A DNA stretch of 64,000 nt from assembly GCA_038373885.1 (NCBI GenBank), contig JAWZYV010013019.1:2046001-2110000 (forward strand), written 5' to 3'. This document shows, one piece after another, positions 22,701-36,889 of the stretch. A program made the position numbers and the translations under genes. Each line of letters begins with the position of its first letter. Within the stretch, counting starts at the first letter, position 1. The stretch is from Cheiracanthium punctorium (lineage: Eukaryota; Arthropoda; Arachnida; Araneae; Cheiracanthiidae). The notes under the pieces were generated by a model. It had not been told where the DNA came from. It saw only the letters and a list, made by a program, of their open reading frames with translations, and ran no database searches.

Positions 22701-25700
22701 CTTTAGCCCAATGCATGATGACATCCTTTAGATGGGCGATAAATGTGCCAAGTATTGTAAATTCAATATTTTAAAGCTGTGAAAAAGTCCGAAAGATCTT
22801 GCATTTTTGTGTAACCATTATTGTCATTTTGTAATCTAGCAACTGTGTGACATATGCTTGTTCCATTTGATGTCATTGAACTGTTAATTTGGATTTTTGC
22901 ACATGCGTTACTGTTATTGCACTAAAGTTTACATCTAGCTCTTGTCATTCGCAGGGTAGAAATATCTTTGCTACTGCATATGTTAGTATATTATAGAAGC
23001 AAAAGTGCTCATTACAGCTGTCATAACAGCTGTAATGAGCTGTAATGTGTGTTGATTAAATACTTTTACCAATAACTCACATAAGCAGTTTTTAAAATTG
23101 CAATTAAAAATCAATAACTTATTCTATTCAACAGAAGAATACCTGACAAACTAGCATCTAGAAAAAATATTTGTAGTTTTTGTAATTATTGAAAGCTTGA
23201 GTTTTATTGAAATTCATTTATTTACTATGCCTTAAATATACAAAATTTTATTTCGGTATTTGCAGAAATTGTGTATCTTATTTTTTGAGAATGTGGAATT
23301 AAGCATTCTAGTGTTTAGTTTGTTAAATATTTGAAACCTTTTCTGCAAATCCAAATCCCAAATCCAGAATTTATTAGTTATTAGAATGACTAAGTGATAT
23401 TTTCATGCGTCATCTATTTCCATAAAGTTTAAATAGTTATTTTTTGGACAAACGTTAGTTTAAAAAAAAAAAAATCATGTATTAATTTTTATATACTAAG
23501 AGTATTTCAAAAATCCTACATATATTGATGTGAAAAATGGTCACTTAATGTAAGGACCATTAATAACAGTCATAGTAGACCATCAGAATAAATGGTCATT
23601 TATTATTGATGATTGAAGAACAAATGTTTCAAGCATCATAATTAAGTTTCTGTATTTTGCTATTTTCACCAAGATCACATACTTATATAAGAAAAATTGT
23701 TAAAAATTGAACTATTTTAAAGAACCAACATTAAAATTACTGAATACTAAACAGCAAAATGATAAATTCTAAATAGTTTATAAATAGATAGAAGTACTTA
23801 TTTATGCAAAGCTAAATACCAATAAGTACACATCTTCACACATACCACTCAAATGTAAAATATCTTTGATTTTAAAATAGATACTAAAATTCATAATTCC
23901 AATTGAAAAATTGAGTTTGTCACCAGCAGAAGACGGTAAGTATGAAGAAATTAAGATTTTTTACTCACGGAGGTCTTACATATGGTTGACATATCCATGG
24001 TGGAAACGGAAGATTGTACTTTTCATAAGAATTGAAATTATCTGGTACTTTCCCCTGAAATTATAAAAACAAGAAGTTTAGTAAAACATTTAAATCCCAT
24101 TGTAAGAAAATGAAACCAAATTCCCAAAAAAGTCTTTTTAGAAATTAAAAAATTTGATTGTTGCATGTTTGTGTTTGACTGCAAGATTTTACAATGTAAT
24201 ATTAGATTATTTTAAGTCAAAAATATTAATTATTAAACATTATATGAAATATAACACTGGCTTTTAGATACTGAAAGTAAGTTTATGTAAGACATTTAAG
24301 AAATAATGTACCAAAAATTAAATGGATGTTTTCACCAATGAATGAAATATTATTTCAGAATCTATGTTTTGGGTTAAATTTGTTTTAAAATTATAAAAAT
24401 TTTATACAATTTTACAATACTAATGAATTGTTTGAATATGTCTAAGATTAAATGGCTCAAACTGCTTAAAAGAAACTGAGCATTATTCATTGGGTGATTT
24501 CAAATAGATGTTACCGCAATTATCTGTTAAACCACAAATTTCAACAATTTTACCCCATTTTCTAGGTTTCCCCCGAGTGCTCATGAACCCTTGTAAAAAA
24601 AACTATATCTGAAAAATATTTTTCATTTTAATAAATTTCATAACTGAAACTATGGGCCATAGAAACATACTTCAAGAGACAATCAGAGTAACATCTATTT
24701 TGAATTACTTGGTATAGATGCAATTTCGTAACCACAGAAGAGCTTTTTCTTTCTTTACAGATTTTTAGTACCAAAAATAACACAGCTTAAACACTAAACA
24801 TGCAATATTTTCAATAAAAGTGCTAGTGGCTGTAAGCTCAGAGCGGTCCGTATGGTAGTGCAGTGCTCACAACTGTTTTTAATAATATCTCTAGAGGAAA
24901 AAGGGACCAAATTCTAGAAAAAAGACCCTAAAAAGAGACCTTGTAAAACACAATCCACAACATTTGCAAGATATTTGATTTTTTTTACACTCATGATATG
25001 GGATTTCAGCTTAGATGATATTTTTTAATTTGTGCCTAAAAAGACCAGAAAAATTGAGAAATAAAACAAATTTATAAAATTCCCTGATCCCAAATTTATA
25101 AAATTCTCTCATATTTACTGCTGGCTCTGTTGCCACTCTCTATGAGGATCTAAAATAACAAAAATAAGTGAAAACAGAGAGATCAAAAAGAGGGAGGAGA
25201 AAAACAAATTTTAAACAAACGTAGACAAGCCAGAACATCAAAATCTGCCCTATTTAATGTTAAAAATTATCCCTTTAAGCATCCTGTGTTGCTCTTTATC
25301 AGCAATGCATAGTATTTGATGCTTCATATGGATAGAAGCAGATACACAGCAAAAGCATGGGCAAACACTGAATGCCAGATATGTGAAAATTCCATGCAGT
25401 TTAGTAAGTAAATAAAATGAAATTTGCAGGGAAAAGCTAGAGAGGGAATTAAATCTGATGCACATAGAGTTAAAATCTGATGCACATAGAGGGTCTATGT
25501 TTTTTTTTTTTTTTTTTTTTTTTTGTAATAGTTTAGGACTCCTTATATGACAGTCTGAAAACTAAAAACAAAAAAAAATGGTGTTTCTGTTTTTATTTTA
25601 TAAAAAGTCAGCATATCTCCATTTTAAGTGGCTATAACGAATTCAAGTTAGGGCAGATCACCATTATCTGCATTTTTGTGCAAAATTAAACTACTCTGCA

Positions 25701-28700
25701 GAACTTTACTCACACAAACTCAAATTTGAACAAAATATACCAAGATATAAAAAAGTATGATTTGAAAAGGGGTTTGGTGGGGGGGAGGTTGCAGGCAAAT
25801 AGAGTTCCCGTCAAAGCATGGTAAAGATAACAGTTGCTTGAACTAAGAAAAATAACATTGAAGAACAATTTTGTTTAATACTTTTTTTTTTAAATAAGTA
25901 ACTCTTTTTCAGTATTTAGAATTTTTAACTTTTCAGTAGCAATCCTAAAATTAGGAATTATTTGTGCACTTGACTTGGATTCATCCTGATGTTACCGTAT
26001 AATTGTGAGGATTGTAAGGATCCCATCAAGTACTTGATAACCACCATAGCACAGAATTAAGCATGTTTACAAGTGTAAACAACTGCGGTAATTTAAAGTA
26101 GATGCTAAAAAAACTAAATAAATAAAATCTGAAACACTCTCATATTTTAAATACCTACTAAAGTACTCTGTGTTAAAGGTGTATCATAATTCATGCATCG
26201 TCCCTATTTTTTTTCCTTGTTTCATAAAATACATCATTGGAATCAAAATTTATCTTAAAATTGCCTACTAAAACTGTTTTACAATTTCTGCCAAGCATAT
26301 TCCAACTATACTTCATCATTTTAAATACTGCTTCGAATGGGCATTATAATCCATGAGTGTGCCGTGTTTGTCTTTCTTGTTCCACAACCACTTCTTCGGA
26401 ATTGAAATAAATCTATATTAAAATCGCCTTCTATAACGATTTTACAATGATTGCCATGCTCAAGTATATACAGTAATTAATAGTAACCCTCATAAACTAA
26501 AGTAGGCGCACATGCAATACCGTATTTTGGCTAAGATGGGATTGGGAGGGAAGGAGGAGCTTATATTCGGGATAATGGAAATGGTTTCACTTTTGCCGAG
26601 AAAAGAGGGGAGGGGTTATATTTAAGGGAGGGGTTACTTTCCAGATTTTACGGTACCTTTGTTTACACTGCTAATTTTCTTGAAATATACAGTAAATTTT
26701 CCTACTATTTAATTTTTCCAGTTACAAATTTCAATTTTATAAATTATTTTTCATCAATGTAACATGATATGTATTATATGCCAAAATCAACGTGCTTTAA
26801 AAATACCCATGTAATTTTAATTGAAAAATATTGATAGTCTGCTTTAGATTATCATCAGATAATACGAATACACAGATAATACAATGTAATTTTTCTTTTC
26901 TGGGCTAGTAAAATCACTTGCAGACTATAGGCAGGAAATTATGGTAATACTTTTGACATGTGGTGGGAAGCATGAACTGAGCGGAAAACATCATCTAGTC
27001 AATGATTTTTTTTTTTTTTTTTTAAGATTTGCAAAAGCGTGTACTCAGGGGAATAACGCCCTGTCTGCACTCCTTCCCAAGCAAATAAGGGGAAGCGCAT
27101 CGTCCATCTGACTGACACTGCACCATATTCGACAATATTTCAGTTTTCTTTTAATTGTCAGAGTTTGCATCTGAAATTCAGTGATGAGAATAATTCTCGA
27201 TGACATTAATGGAAAACCCTTGTTTGAAGAACTGAAATTACTTCAACCATTTATTAAGACAATATGACACCAAATAAATGTACAAATAATATTCATTATT
27301 TATATAAACATGCGTGAATAGAAACCTTTCCAAATGTTACTGTTGTCTTGAGAATTTATTTGACACACGAGTATCTGTAACTTCTGTAGAAAGAACTTAT
27401 TTGAAATTAAAAATAAACTATTTATGCTCAACTATTTCTGAAGAATGGCTCAGACTCATCTATGACATCAATTGAAAACAAAATTTTGGATAAATTGGAT
27501 ATAAAAGACTTAATTAAAAATTTTGCATCAACCAAAGCACAAAAAGTAAATATTTAGATTGTTTCCAGATATTTAGTTGCAACATCTGCTTTTTTATGTT
27601 ATTAATGGAAAATTTCGTTTTTGCAATGTTAATGTGCAGTTTCATTTTCAGTACTTGGTAATTTTATTGTGATAATAAACATATGTAATGCTATAGAATA
27701 GGCACATATAGTTGGAAATTTTCACTATATATATGAAAATATAGAAGAAAATTTAATTTTTGGAGATCTGGGGGGAGGAGGGGTGCACCAAAGAAGAATT
27801 TTGCATATAGCTGCTGTGTACCCTAGGAGTCGCCTTGTGTAAACTCATAAAAAGATAAAGAAGGAAATGACTAGAGAAACTAAATGGAAGATACTTGCAT
27901 TTTGAAGCGAAGAACTTTTACAAAAAATATTACCATAATACCATATATAATAGATATCATTAGTATATTATTATATTAATAATAGACTAATTTATTTGCA
28001 TGTTTACAGCAAAAAACATTAACAAAAAATCAAGTCACTAGCTTGTTTAAATTAGTATTAAACTATGAATCATGCAATAAACATCTTACTTCATATTTGC
28101 CTTTTATTTCTAATATTGCCTCTGTAAATTGGCTTATATCATTGGCAACAGCAATTTTTTGTCTAATTTCTTTATTTTCTTCCATTACAAGGCTGAAATA
28201 AAGGAATAAAATTCTAAACAAAAATTTAATAAATTTTGTAAATCAACACAACTAGGTAATTGTTATCAAATTATATGACAATCTACATGAACATTTAAGA
28301 ATTTTTTAGCTAATTTCTTTCAAAATAAATTGCTATTCAAAAAAAAATTACTGAGACTTAGCAAAAATTTCAAATATATGATGAATGAATGAATAATGAA
28401 GAATATATTCCTTGAACAAGTAATTTTGCAAATAAAATGCATAGTTTACCAAGCATTTTTCCCATCATGTAAATAATTTGCCAGCAAGAAAGGAAAAAAA
28501 AAAGAATATTTCAATTTGCTAAAATGTTGAACAGAAAAACAACTTAAAATATACATATATAAATATACTTTTTTGTGGGAGAGAGATTTTATTTATTTAC
28601 TTTTTTTTGTGTGTGTGTGGGGGGGGGGGGGACTTGTCTTTTAATGGCACTAGTTACAGTGTTTTGTTAGGATAACACTTGTTAAGTAAACATAATATTT

Positions 28701-31700
28701 TTGAGTTAGTTCATTTTTAATGCACCTTATAAAACAGAATTATTTAATTTAGACTTTACAAATCACTGAACTGGGGGAAATGATATGTAAAACGTTTTGG
28801 TGTCTGCCAATCTGTATGTCTGCTATCAGTGCCTCAACTAGTGTACTTGGACTAAACGTCAAGGTGCCCTTGGTCCAAGTGCCATTGTACGTGGACCAAA
28901 TTGGGCACATTGGCCAAGCACAAGAGACAAGTAGTGTTGAAAAAACAAATTAATGCAATTATATTTTTAATTGTTTTAGGATATGTCTGTTTTTCATCCA
29001 TTTTTTGTTTGTGAATTTTGAATCTAAATTTGATTATATATACACATCATCAGAAAATAGATATTTAGAGTGATTTTCATTTTGAAGCACAGATGTGAAA
29101 TAATTTTTGAATATATTATTTTTAAAACTCGACAATGTTATGGCATGAACATTTTATCTACTATTAAATAAGATAATATTTGAAAAATAATGATATTTCA
29201 CATTTGTTTTCAATTTTTAACCATTTATGGACCAACGGGACTTTAAGTCCCATCAGTAAAACTGCTTAATAGGACATGAATCTATGATAAATGCCCAATG
29301 AGGTCTTTAATCTCCTATACTTTAGTAATTAATTTAATATCAGATGTTTGTAATATTTTTAAAAACCATTACTTAATATGAGATGTTTCCAATACTGCAT
29401 AAAAGTTTCGAACTTATTTTTTGGAAAAATAAATTCATTTGGGACATAAAGGGTTAAAGCAAAAGCACGGTTAAGGGAATCTGACTAGTAGGCAAACTGA
29501 CTTTTTTTTCTTTTTAAATTATACCTTAACACATATAATACAACTGCGCAACATTGGACTATGCAGCCAGTGTAATATGTATAGTACAAAAGACTTCAGA
29601 AAACTCTTGAATTTTTTATTTTTTTTTATGCTCCAGAAAAATGTTAGCAACAATGACTTAATATAAATAAACTACCTACACATTTTAATTGGATTAAATA
29701 ATTTTATACTCACCAGTGATGGCAAACCTTGAAAATATGACCACGTACATATGACATCGGACAAGGATACTGTTTCACAAGTTCCAAATATTCAATGCAC
29801 ACTTTCCAAATTGGAGGATTAATGCCCTGAAATAATGCTGGATTGTGAAGATTTCCTTCTGTAAGGTACAATTATGAGAAAGCACATGAAAAACAGTCAT
29901 TAGATACCAGAGTGGGAAAAAATTGTTTTTGAAGTATGTAAAGCTAGTCTGCTTCAAATCAAAAACTAGCAGTCAAAATGGGTAATTTTTATTTTAAAGT
30001 ATTAAAAAGGTGAGGAGAGTTACATCTGCTCCTCAACATTTCACATGCTGATGTTGCTAACTCTAGACACCAAATTAAAAATGTGTTTTCAAATTATGCT
30101 TCATCTATACTGACTTAAAAATAAAAAATCAACAGATATGGAGTGGCGGAAATGGCGTTTTGAAAGAAAATATATAAATAAATAAATCACAGAAGTGTAT
30201 GCATACAGAAATGCATAAAAATGGAGGTTTATAATATTTTTTAAAGAACAAATCTAAATTTGATTTCATTGTAAAATAATAATAATAGAAATTAAAACAT
30301 CATAAAAATTATATGCATATTCCTCATTTAAATAATTAAAATTCTTAAACTGAAGAGTAAAATACAAAAAATTTAGCCAAGAAAAAAAAAGTATATACTT
30401 GTAGGGGATCACAAAATATAAATATTTAAAGTCTATTGATCAAATGACCTGGTCATTTTAGCACTAAGTTAAGAAAATAAGGCATACATTATAGATTTTA
30501 TAATACACTATTACTAAATGTACATTGTAAAAATGAGTATATTATTCATAGAAGTATTGTTTGTGCAGAAATCTAAGAAATATAAATTTTGGTTTGCATG
30601 TAACAGCAATTACACATTCCCATGTTTAAGAAAACAAACAAACAAAAAGTGGAGAATGGGGGGAGGGATTGTGAAAGTGGGCAATCATTAGAACTGGGAC
30701 TTACAAATCCAGTGTTTGAAATAAACAGATACTCAGGTACTTATGTATTATCCCAGCTTCGCCAAACTATTTTTTCATCAAATGTGCTCGCAAACTGTTG
30801 CTAATCGTATCCCAAGGCATCAATAATTTCATGTGACCGGCATTTATCTTGGCAAAAAATTGCTCGTCTTAGCAGACTACCAGGATAATTGTAATTAGCG
30901 AAACTCCTTTTCAGCCAAAACTGATAAAATATGCTGTACAATTCTTTTTTGTGACCATTGATTTGTCAATAAATAAAGATTAAATACCTGAATATAATAA
31001 ATATAACATTTGCTTTCTTTTTTAAATTGCTACTCAAATACCTAGGCAGGAGCCTGTCTGACACACAAAGGCACAACATACAACTATGGTCCTGCTATAG
31101 GACACTGCAGGCGGCTGGAACAATATTACTACTTGGCCAGCATTTGCAGAGTAATGCGGTCAGAGCTGAAGCCATCCTCCACTTCTTTCTGGCTATTCTT
31201 ATTCTCAAATTTCCAGGTGGTTGAATTTGTTTAAGAATAGTCAGAGATGAGAGTCCCTCCAAGCTTCTTGAATTAATTGGCATATGTTGCCAAGCTTTTT
31301 TTCAATTTTAATATATAATCTCAATATCTTGAAGTAAAAAAATTGAAAAAAGTTGAGTTTTCCAAGAGGTAAAAAAGGTCTCATTTTTTAAGGGAAAACA
31401 CATTTATTCAAGCTATCAAGTTTTTTGAGATATCGAGGTTCATGGTATAGAGAAGTTACACTGTAGTTTTCTCTACAGTGTACCATAACACAAGCACTAA
31501 AGGCCTTATTACACGAAGGAATTTTCGTTGATTTTGTTGCTGCAACCAGTTGCAGAAACCTCTTTCCTGGAAATTTCCCTCGGTTACCTAAGGAACAGTC
31601 AGCTCCAACTTTTTTGTTCAGAGGCGAAAAAATTGCAGGTTGCTGGAAATCCAGCCAATCGTAGTGCTTCCTATTTCTACGTCACAACACAAGATGGCGG

Positions 31701-34700
31701 AAGAGTCAGCATTAGCCATACCGTTCGTAGTGAAAGGGATGAGTGGAGCGTGTGTGAAAACAAAATGTCCATGAAATGGAATATTCACATGGTAATTGAT
31801 TTGATTGAAGAAAAGAAAAATAAATATCAATCCGGTCCGAAGATACAAGAGGTATAAGCAACCAACGATATGCTATTTATAATTACATGCTGTAGCAACC
31901 ACCAATTCAGTGAATCTCTGACGTTTGTGAACACAGCAGGGTTTGTTTACTATGGCAACTCTACGTGCTCATCTGGGCTCCTTGACTTGCAGGAATAGAT
32001 TGCAGCAACTAGTTTCTGCAACCAAAATTGCTCTAAATTTCGTCCGTGTAATAAGGCCTTAACAAGAGGAGGTTTACAGAAACAGCAACCCTAGCAGAGC
32101 TTGCAGAACACTGATCTAAGAAGTGTTGTAAAGGTACCAGTGCCCTCCACCTAACATAATGAAACCTGCACATTTTGCTGCCTGAATGCATAGCAAGATC
32201 AGAAATTACATCACTTTCCAGACACAGCTTGGTTACAGACGCATACAAAACACAAAATTGCAGTTTCAGTGTATTTTCATTTGAGGCATAATAAATTATA
32301 TTCGTGTAATAAAGCTTGTTTAAGAAGTATTTTACTGCACAAAAAAATGAAAAAAACTTTGACACATGCCTATAAGACTAGTGGGTCAGAACTACAAAAA
32401 GCTATTCTTCAATAAATATATGGATTAAAATTTACTAAAAATAGTAACTAGTATACTATTTTTACCAGCAATCATAACACCATCAACTCCAGTTTCTTCT
32501 ATACATCTGTATACATCAGGTAAATATTGAATGTTGCCATTAGCAAAAACTGGAATACTGACATTAGATCTAAAAATTAAAAAGAAAACAATTAAAACAC
32601 AGGGCATTGATTTCTTTTTCATTATTTAACTGGCTGTGTGCCCATTCTTCACATAGTTGGAAACAGAAATTTTCTTTACATGTGTAATTCGAATTAATTT
32701 CAGTAATACGGAATCTAAAAAAAAGCAAAATGTTTCCAATATAGTAATACCTTATAAATCCTTCATGCTTCTGTCTCGAGATAAACATCAAACTGTGTAA
32801 TCTCAAGGAGCTACTTTGAATAGCTTTAATTGTGACAGGACGTTAGTGTTGCAGAATTTACAAATTTCACACATTTTTTTTAATTTATGATGTCACTGTT
32901 TAACTGCCATAAAAGATACCCTGTGTAGTTGAGGGAGTTAATCTGGTTATTTGGCACACTAGTTTTCAAATGGTATAATATTGACATAGAAAACTTTTTT
33001 GCTTTATATAGGACATCTATGGAGGAACGCAATCCAATGATAAAATAAAACTATACTCGTGACATGCATATGTCAGGAAACATATATGGCTGCAGCATAA
33101 TTAAATGCCAAAAATAAAGTAAATAGTAAATTTTAAATATATCATGCTTTAAAACGAACTTTGTAATGATTATAACGTCTTATAAGTATCATTTTATGTG
33201 TGTTTTTTCACAAAGTTTTTATTTATTTTAGCATTTAACACCAGCATTTTGAGTGTTTGTTTTTTTCATAGTTTTCTATCAATAGGTTAAAAAAACAGGT
33301 TTTCTAATCTTTTTTGTGGCAACCCAACATAAATTCTTGTGCCATGATTGATTTATATAATTGTGTAAATTGTCTGTGTTGATGCTATCGAATTCTAAAC
33401 ATTATGTTACATTTAAAATTCATAAAAAATCACCTAATTCAAATAATTTTTTCATTTTTATTTTAAAAGAGGGCAAAATGAATGTTTTATCATTTGTCAA
33501 AATATCAAAATGTTATGAGTCAACAGAATTCAAAATGTGACAGTTTTAAAATCATTTTACGAAAATTTTTGTCAAAAGTTATTTTAAGTAAAAAATTCTT
33601 TAAACTCTGCAAATTATATTACATAATCAGAAAAAACTTTTTAAAAGAAAATTTTCTCCTCTATCCAATGATGCTAATGCTGTTTTCCTGCAAGTGTAAT
33701 TACCACCATTATTAAGCATTAAGAGAGAAAAAATACAAAAAATTGCATAATAAAACATGAAATAAAAAATTTTCTAGGCTGAATTTTTTAAAAATCACTT
33801 AGGTGCACAACTTCAAGTTTAGAACATCCTGTGTACTAAATTTGGTGTTTATACGTGTGGCTGTTTATCCGTAATGCCACCGATAGACACACAAACATCT
33901 TTTTTTATAATATATAACGATTTATACAAGTACCACATTATTTTGCTTTGGTACAGTTTGTTGATTAAAACAAAAGATTTTAATAAGATAAGTATGGTAA
34001 ATTCAAAAACATACAATAGCTAATTATACATTAACAAAAGGTTAGTCCTATAAGATAAAACTGTTCAAATAATGGTAATATTTTTCATACATATACATTT
34101 TCCAAATATTAGCTTATTTATTGCTAAATTTAATTAAAGTGCTCCATTACATTATGTCTTTCCTTTCACATTAAGTATTCTAAAAATTTCTGATTGAGAA
34201 CTTTTTCAATTTATATACATAGTCCAGCTGGATTGTAGAAAGCTCAAAACTTTATAAAGGTCAGTAGGCCCGGCAAGATGAATAGTTTTTAGAAAAAGGT
34301 TTTACAGTAAATTTATTTTACATAGCTTTCTTTAAAAGTTAGGGTACTAGTATATTTATAGTGAGAAAGGTGACATTTTCTGTAAACAGTATTCACCAGT
34401 CAGTCTAGAAAAATCATTATAGACACAGAAGTATCATCATGAAATTATTAAGAAAATACAAAAGACAAGTTTCACTTGCTTTACAGCTTTAATGTGCTCC
34501 CAACTAGCAATACCAGTCAAAGGCCCCTTCTGTTCCCGAGTACGTCCATGAACAGTGAGAAGCTATAATAATCAGAAAAATGCCTTTATTAATGTTAATA
34601 AAATGACTTAAAACAATATAAAATGAGCTTAAAGAAACATGAAACTATTTTTTTATAGATAATACTAAAATTCTTTTTTCTTTTAACAAAAATGTAAATT

Positions 34701-36855
34701 AATTGATTAGAAAGAAAGACTATTTCCCAAATACACCAAGTGTTACCAGTTGAACAACATGATTGAGTTCTTGCGACGAAATTAATATTTTGATTGCCTC
34801 CAAAAGCTGATTGGATTCCTCACAAACTATTTTCCACTTATCTGAACATCTAATCATTAATGGATAATTTCTCAATGCAATTTAATTCATAAAATCTGCT
34901 TTTATTTTTACATTAGAAAATATACTAAAGAAGGCAGTCACATTGGATAAAAGCAAAGAAACTTTGAGGGTTCTGATTGGTTGATTTTGCATAACATGCC
35001 CGATTATTTTGAATAGTTCAAAAAGTCATGTTTCAAGTGCATTATTATCCAAAGGATTTTCACCTAACTTCAAATCATAACTGTTAGGTTTAAGGTGACT
35101 ACTAGTCATTTAGAACCACATAAAGCTGTAGTGTGTTATGGTTTTAAAAGGCAGTTTTTCAAAATCTCTCCTTTAAATCCTAATCTTGAAAATATCATTA
35201 ACTAAAAAAAGTATTTTTCTATAAAATGCCAGTATAGGCAATATAAAGGAAATTGTACTTATATACACACACACAGACACACACACATATATAAATATGT
35301 GTGTGTGTATATATATATCATTATTTTGAGATTTTGATTTTCTATATTTTAAAAAACCTTAAGCTTTACACTTCATATTGCTTTTTATCTAGTTTGTTTC
35401 GCAACTACAAAGATGATTTGGTATATTATATGTTTATACTGCACCTGATTAGTCAATACAATATGATTTTTTTCAAAATGGAATTTAATAACAAAAATAC
35501 ATGTTCTTTTAGCGTTTGTGTAAATTAAGACCTGAAAGAAATAAAGAATTTTTTTAAATTCTATACATTATTATTTACCTGACACCCAGCAGCTTCTAAC
35601 ATTTGAGCATACTGGATAGTTCTTTGAATTTCACAGAAAACTCTAATTTTACATGTAATAGGCACATCAATTTCTTTGCTGGCTCTACCAACTAGAAGAA
35701 AAACCATAGAATTAAAAAAGAACAAAAATAAGCAAAACAGCAATAATTCACTACAAACATATGTATACATACTTCATTTTCAATTTAAAATCGACTTATA
35801 AAGTAGGGGAGAGAGTCTGGTAAACCTGGAGATTTTTTTTTTTTTTTTTTAAATCACTAATACATATATATTAATAAAATTACTATCTTCATATTTTAAT
35901 GATAAATTAGTCCTTTTGTTTCAAATATAACTATTTTTTAACATAACAGAATTATATCCAACAAGGTCTGATAAAACTAGATAATATATGTCGGAATAAT
36001 GAAATAAACATGGATCATTTAACACTGATATATTCACTTATAACAAATTAATGCAGTTATCCTCCTACATTAGTTACATATTTGGGTTTCAAAATCATGG
36101 AAGGCAAGTAATTTTGAATTTAGTATTTGGAACTTATATTTAAAAAAGTAGATTAACATACAGTGCATTATGTAAATACATACATAGCACACACTTATAT
36201 GAATATACGTGTGTTTTAACCTTTGGCATACATCACAGAGGACTCATTGGAAAAGTAATTTTTTTTTTTCCCTTAGTAAGAGTAAAAAAAAAATAGCTAG
36301 AAGAGATCAGAGAGCCAACTGCTTTTTTGCATATATCACTTATTTTTCAGCATGCTTTTGCTTTGTTAATATACTAAACTAAACTCAGTGGTACAACAAC
36401 CCATGTGGGCCCAAGAAGCAACTCATGCCTTGACCAAATGGTCAGCCTGACACAGGGCCCAGTGTTTAGCTCCCCAAGCAAGCTTAGTCCTCATTTTATC
36501 AGCCCACTCAGTAGTTAAAAGGCTGAATCAATTTTGTCCAGCCCGAGGATCAAACCATAGATATGTGGCATAGTGTGCTACCACTATGTCACGAAGCTTC
36601 TATTTTGATAAAGAAGTTTTTTTCCTTATTTTTGATGTATAATTTATATTTTAAGGGTTCATAAGTTTGTTGCTAGAGTAACTTAAATATATGACTGTTT
36701 CTACACAAATAAATCCTTCTTACTGACTTGCTTTCTACAAGCTCATGACACTGTAAAACACAAAATTTAAATTAAAAAGAAGAAAACACCCTATATATTC
36801 TCATTTTGGTTTTAGATGGGATGGAGGGGAGGGGGGTGGGAGCATATTGAAACAA

Positions 36856-36889
<34 letters not shown>

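Noticed and set aside
31455..31490. Mariner-like end ACACTGTAG...CTACAGTGT
   Set aside because: Only a 9-bp hairpin; no second terminus or TA duplication found.
31528..31857. 109-codon frame inside a MITE
   Set aside because: The element is non-coding by size and the protein resembles no transposase.
34480..34484. Ordinary GT donor for DUS1L exon 4 (GCT|GTAAAG or CAA|GTGAAA)
   Set aside because: Both leave phase 0, and exon 5 then starts ATC TAA, a stop; only the GC donor keeps the conserved frame.
36857..36888. Poly(A) as the tail of a processed pseudogene
   Set aside because: No coding or cDNA-like sequence precedes it on either strand; simple homopolymer expansion is enough.
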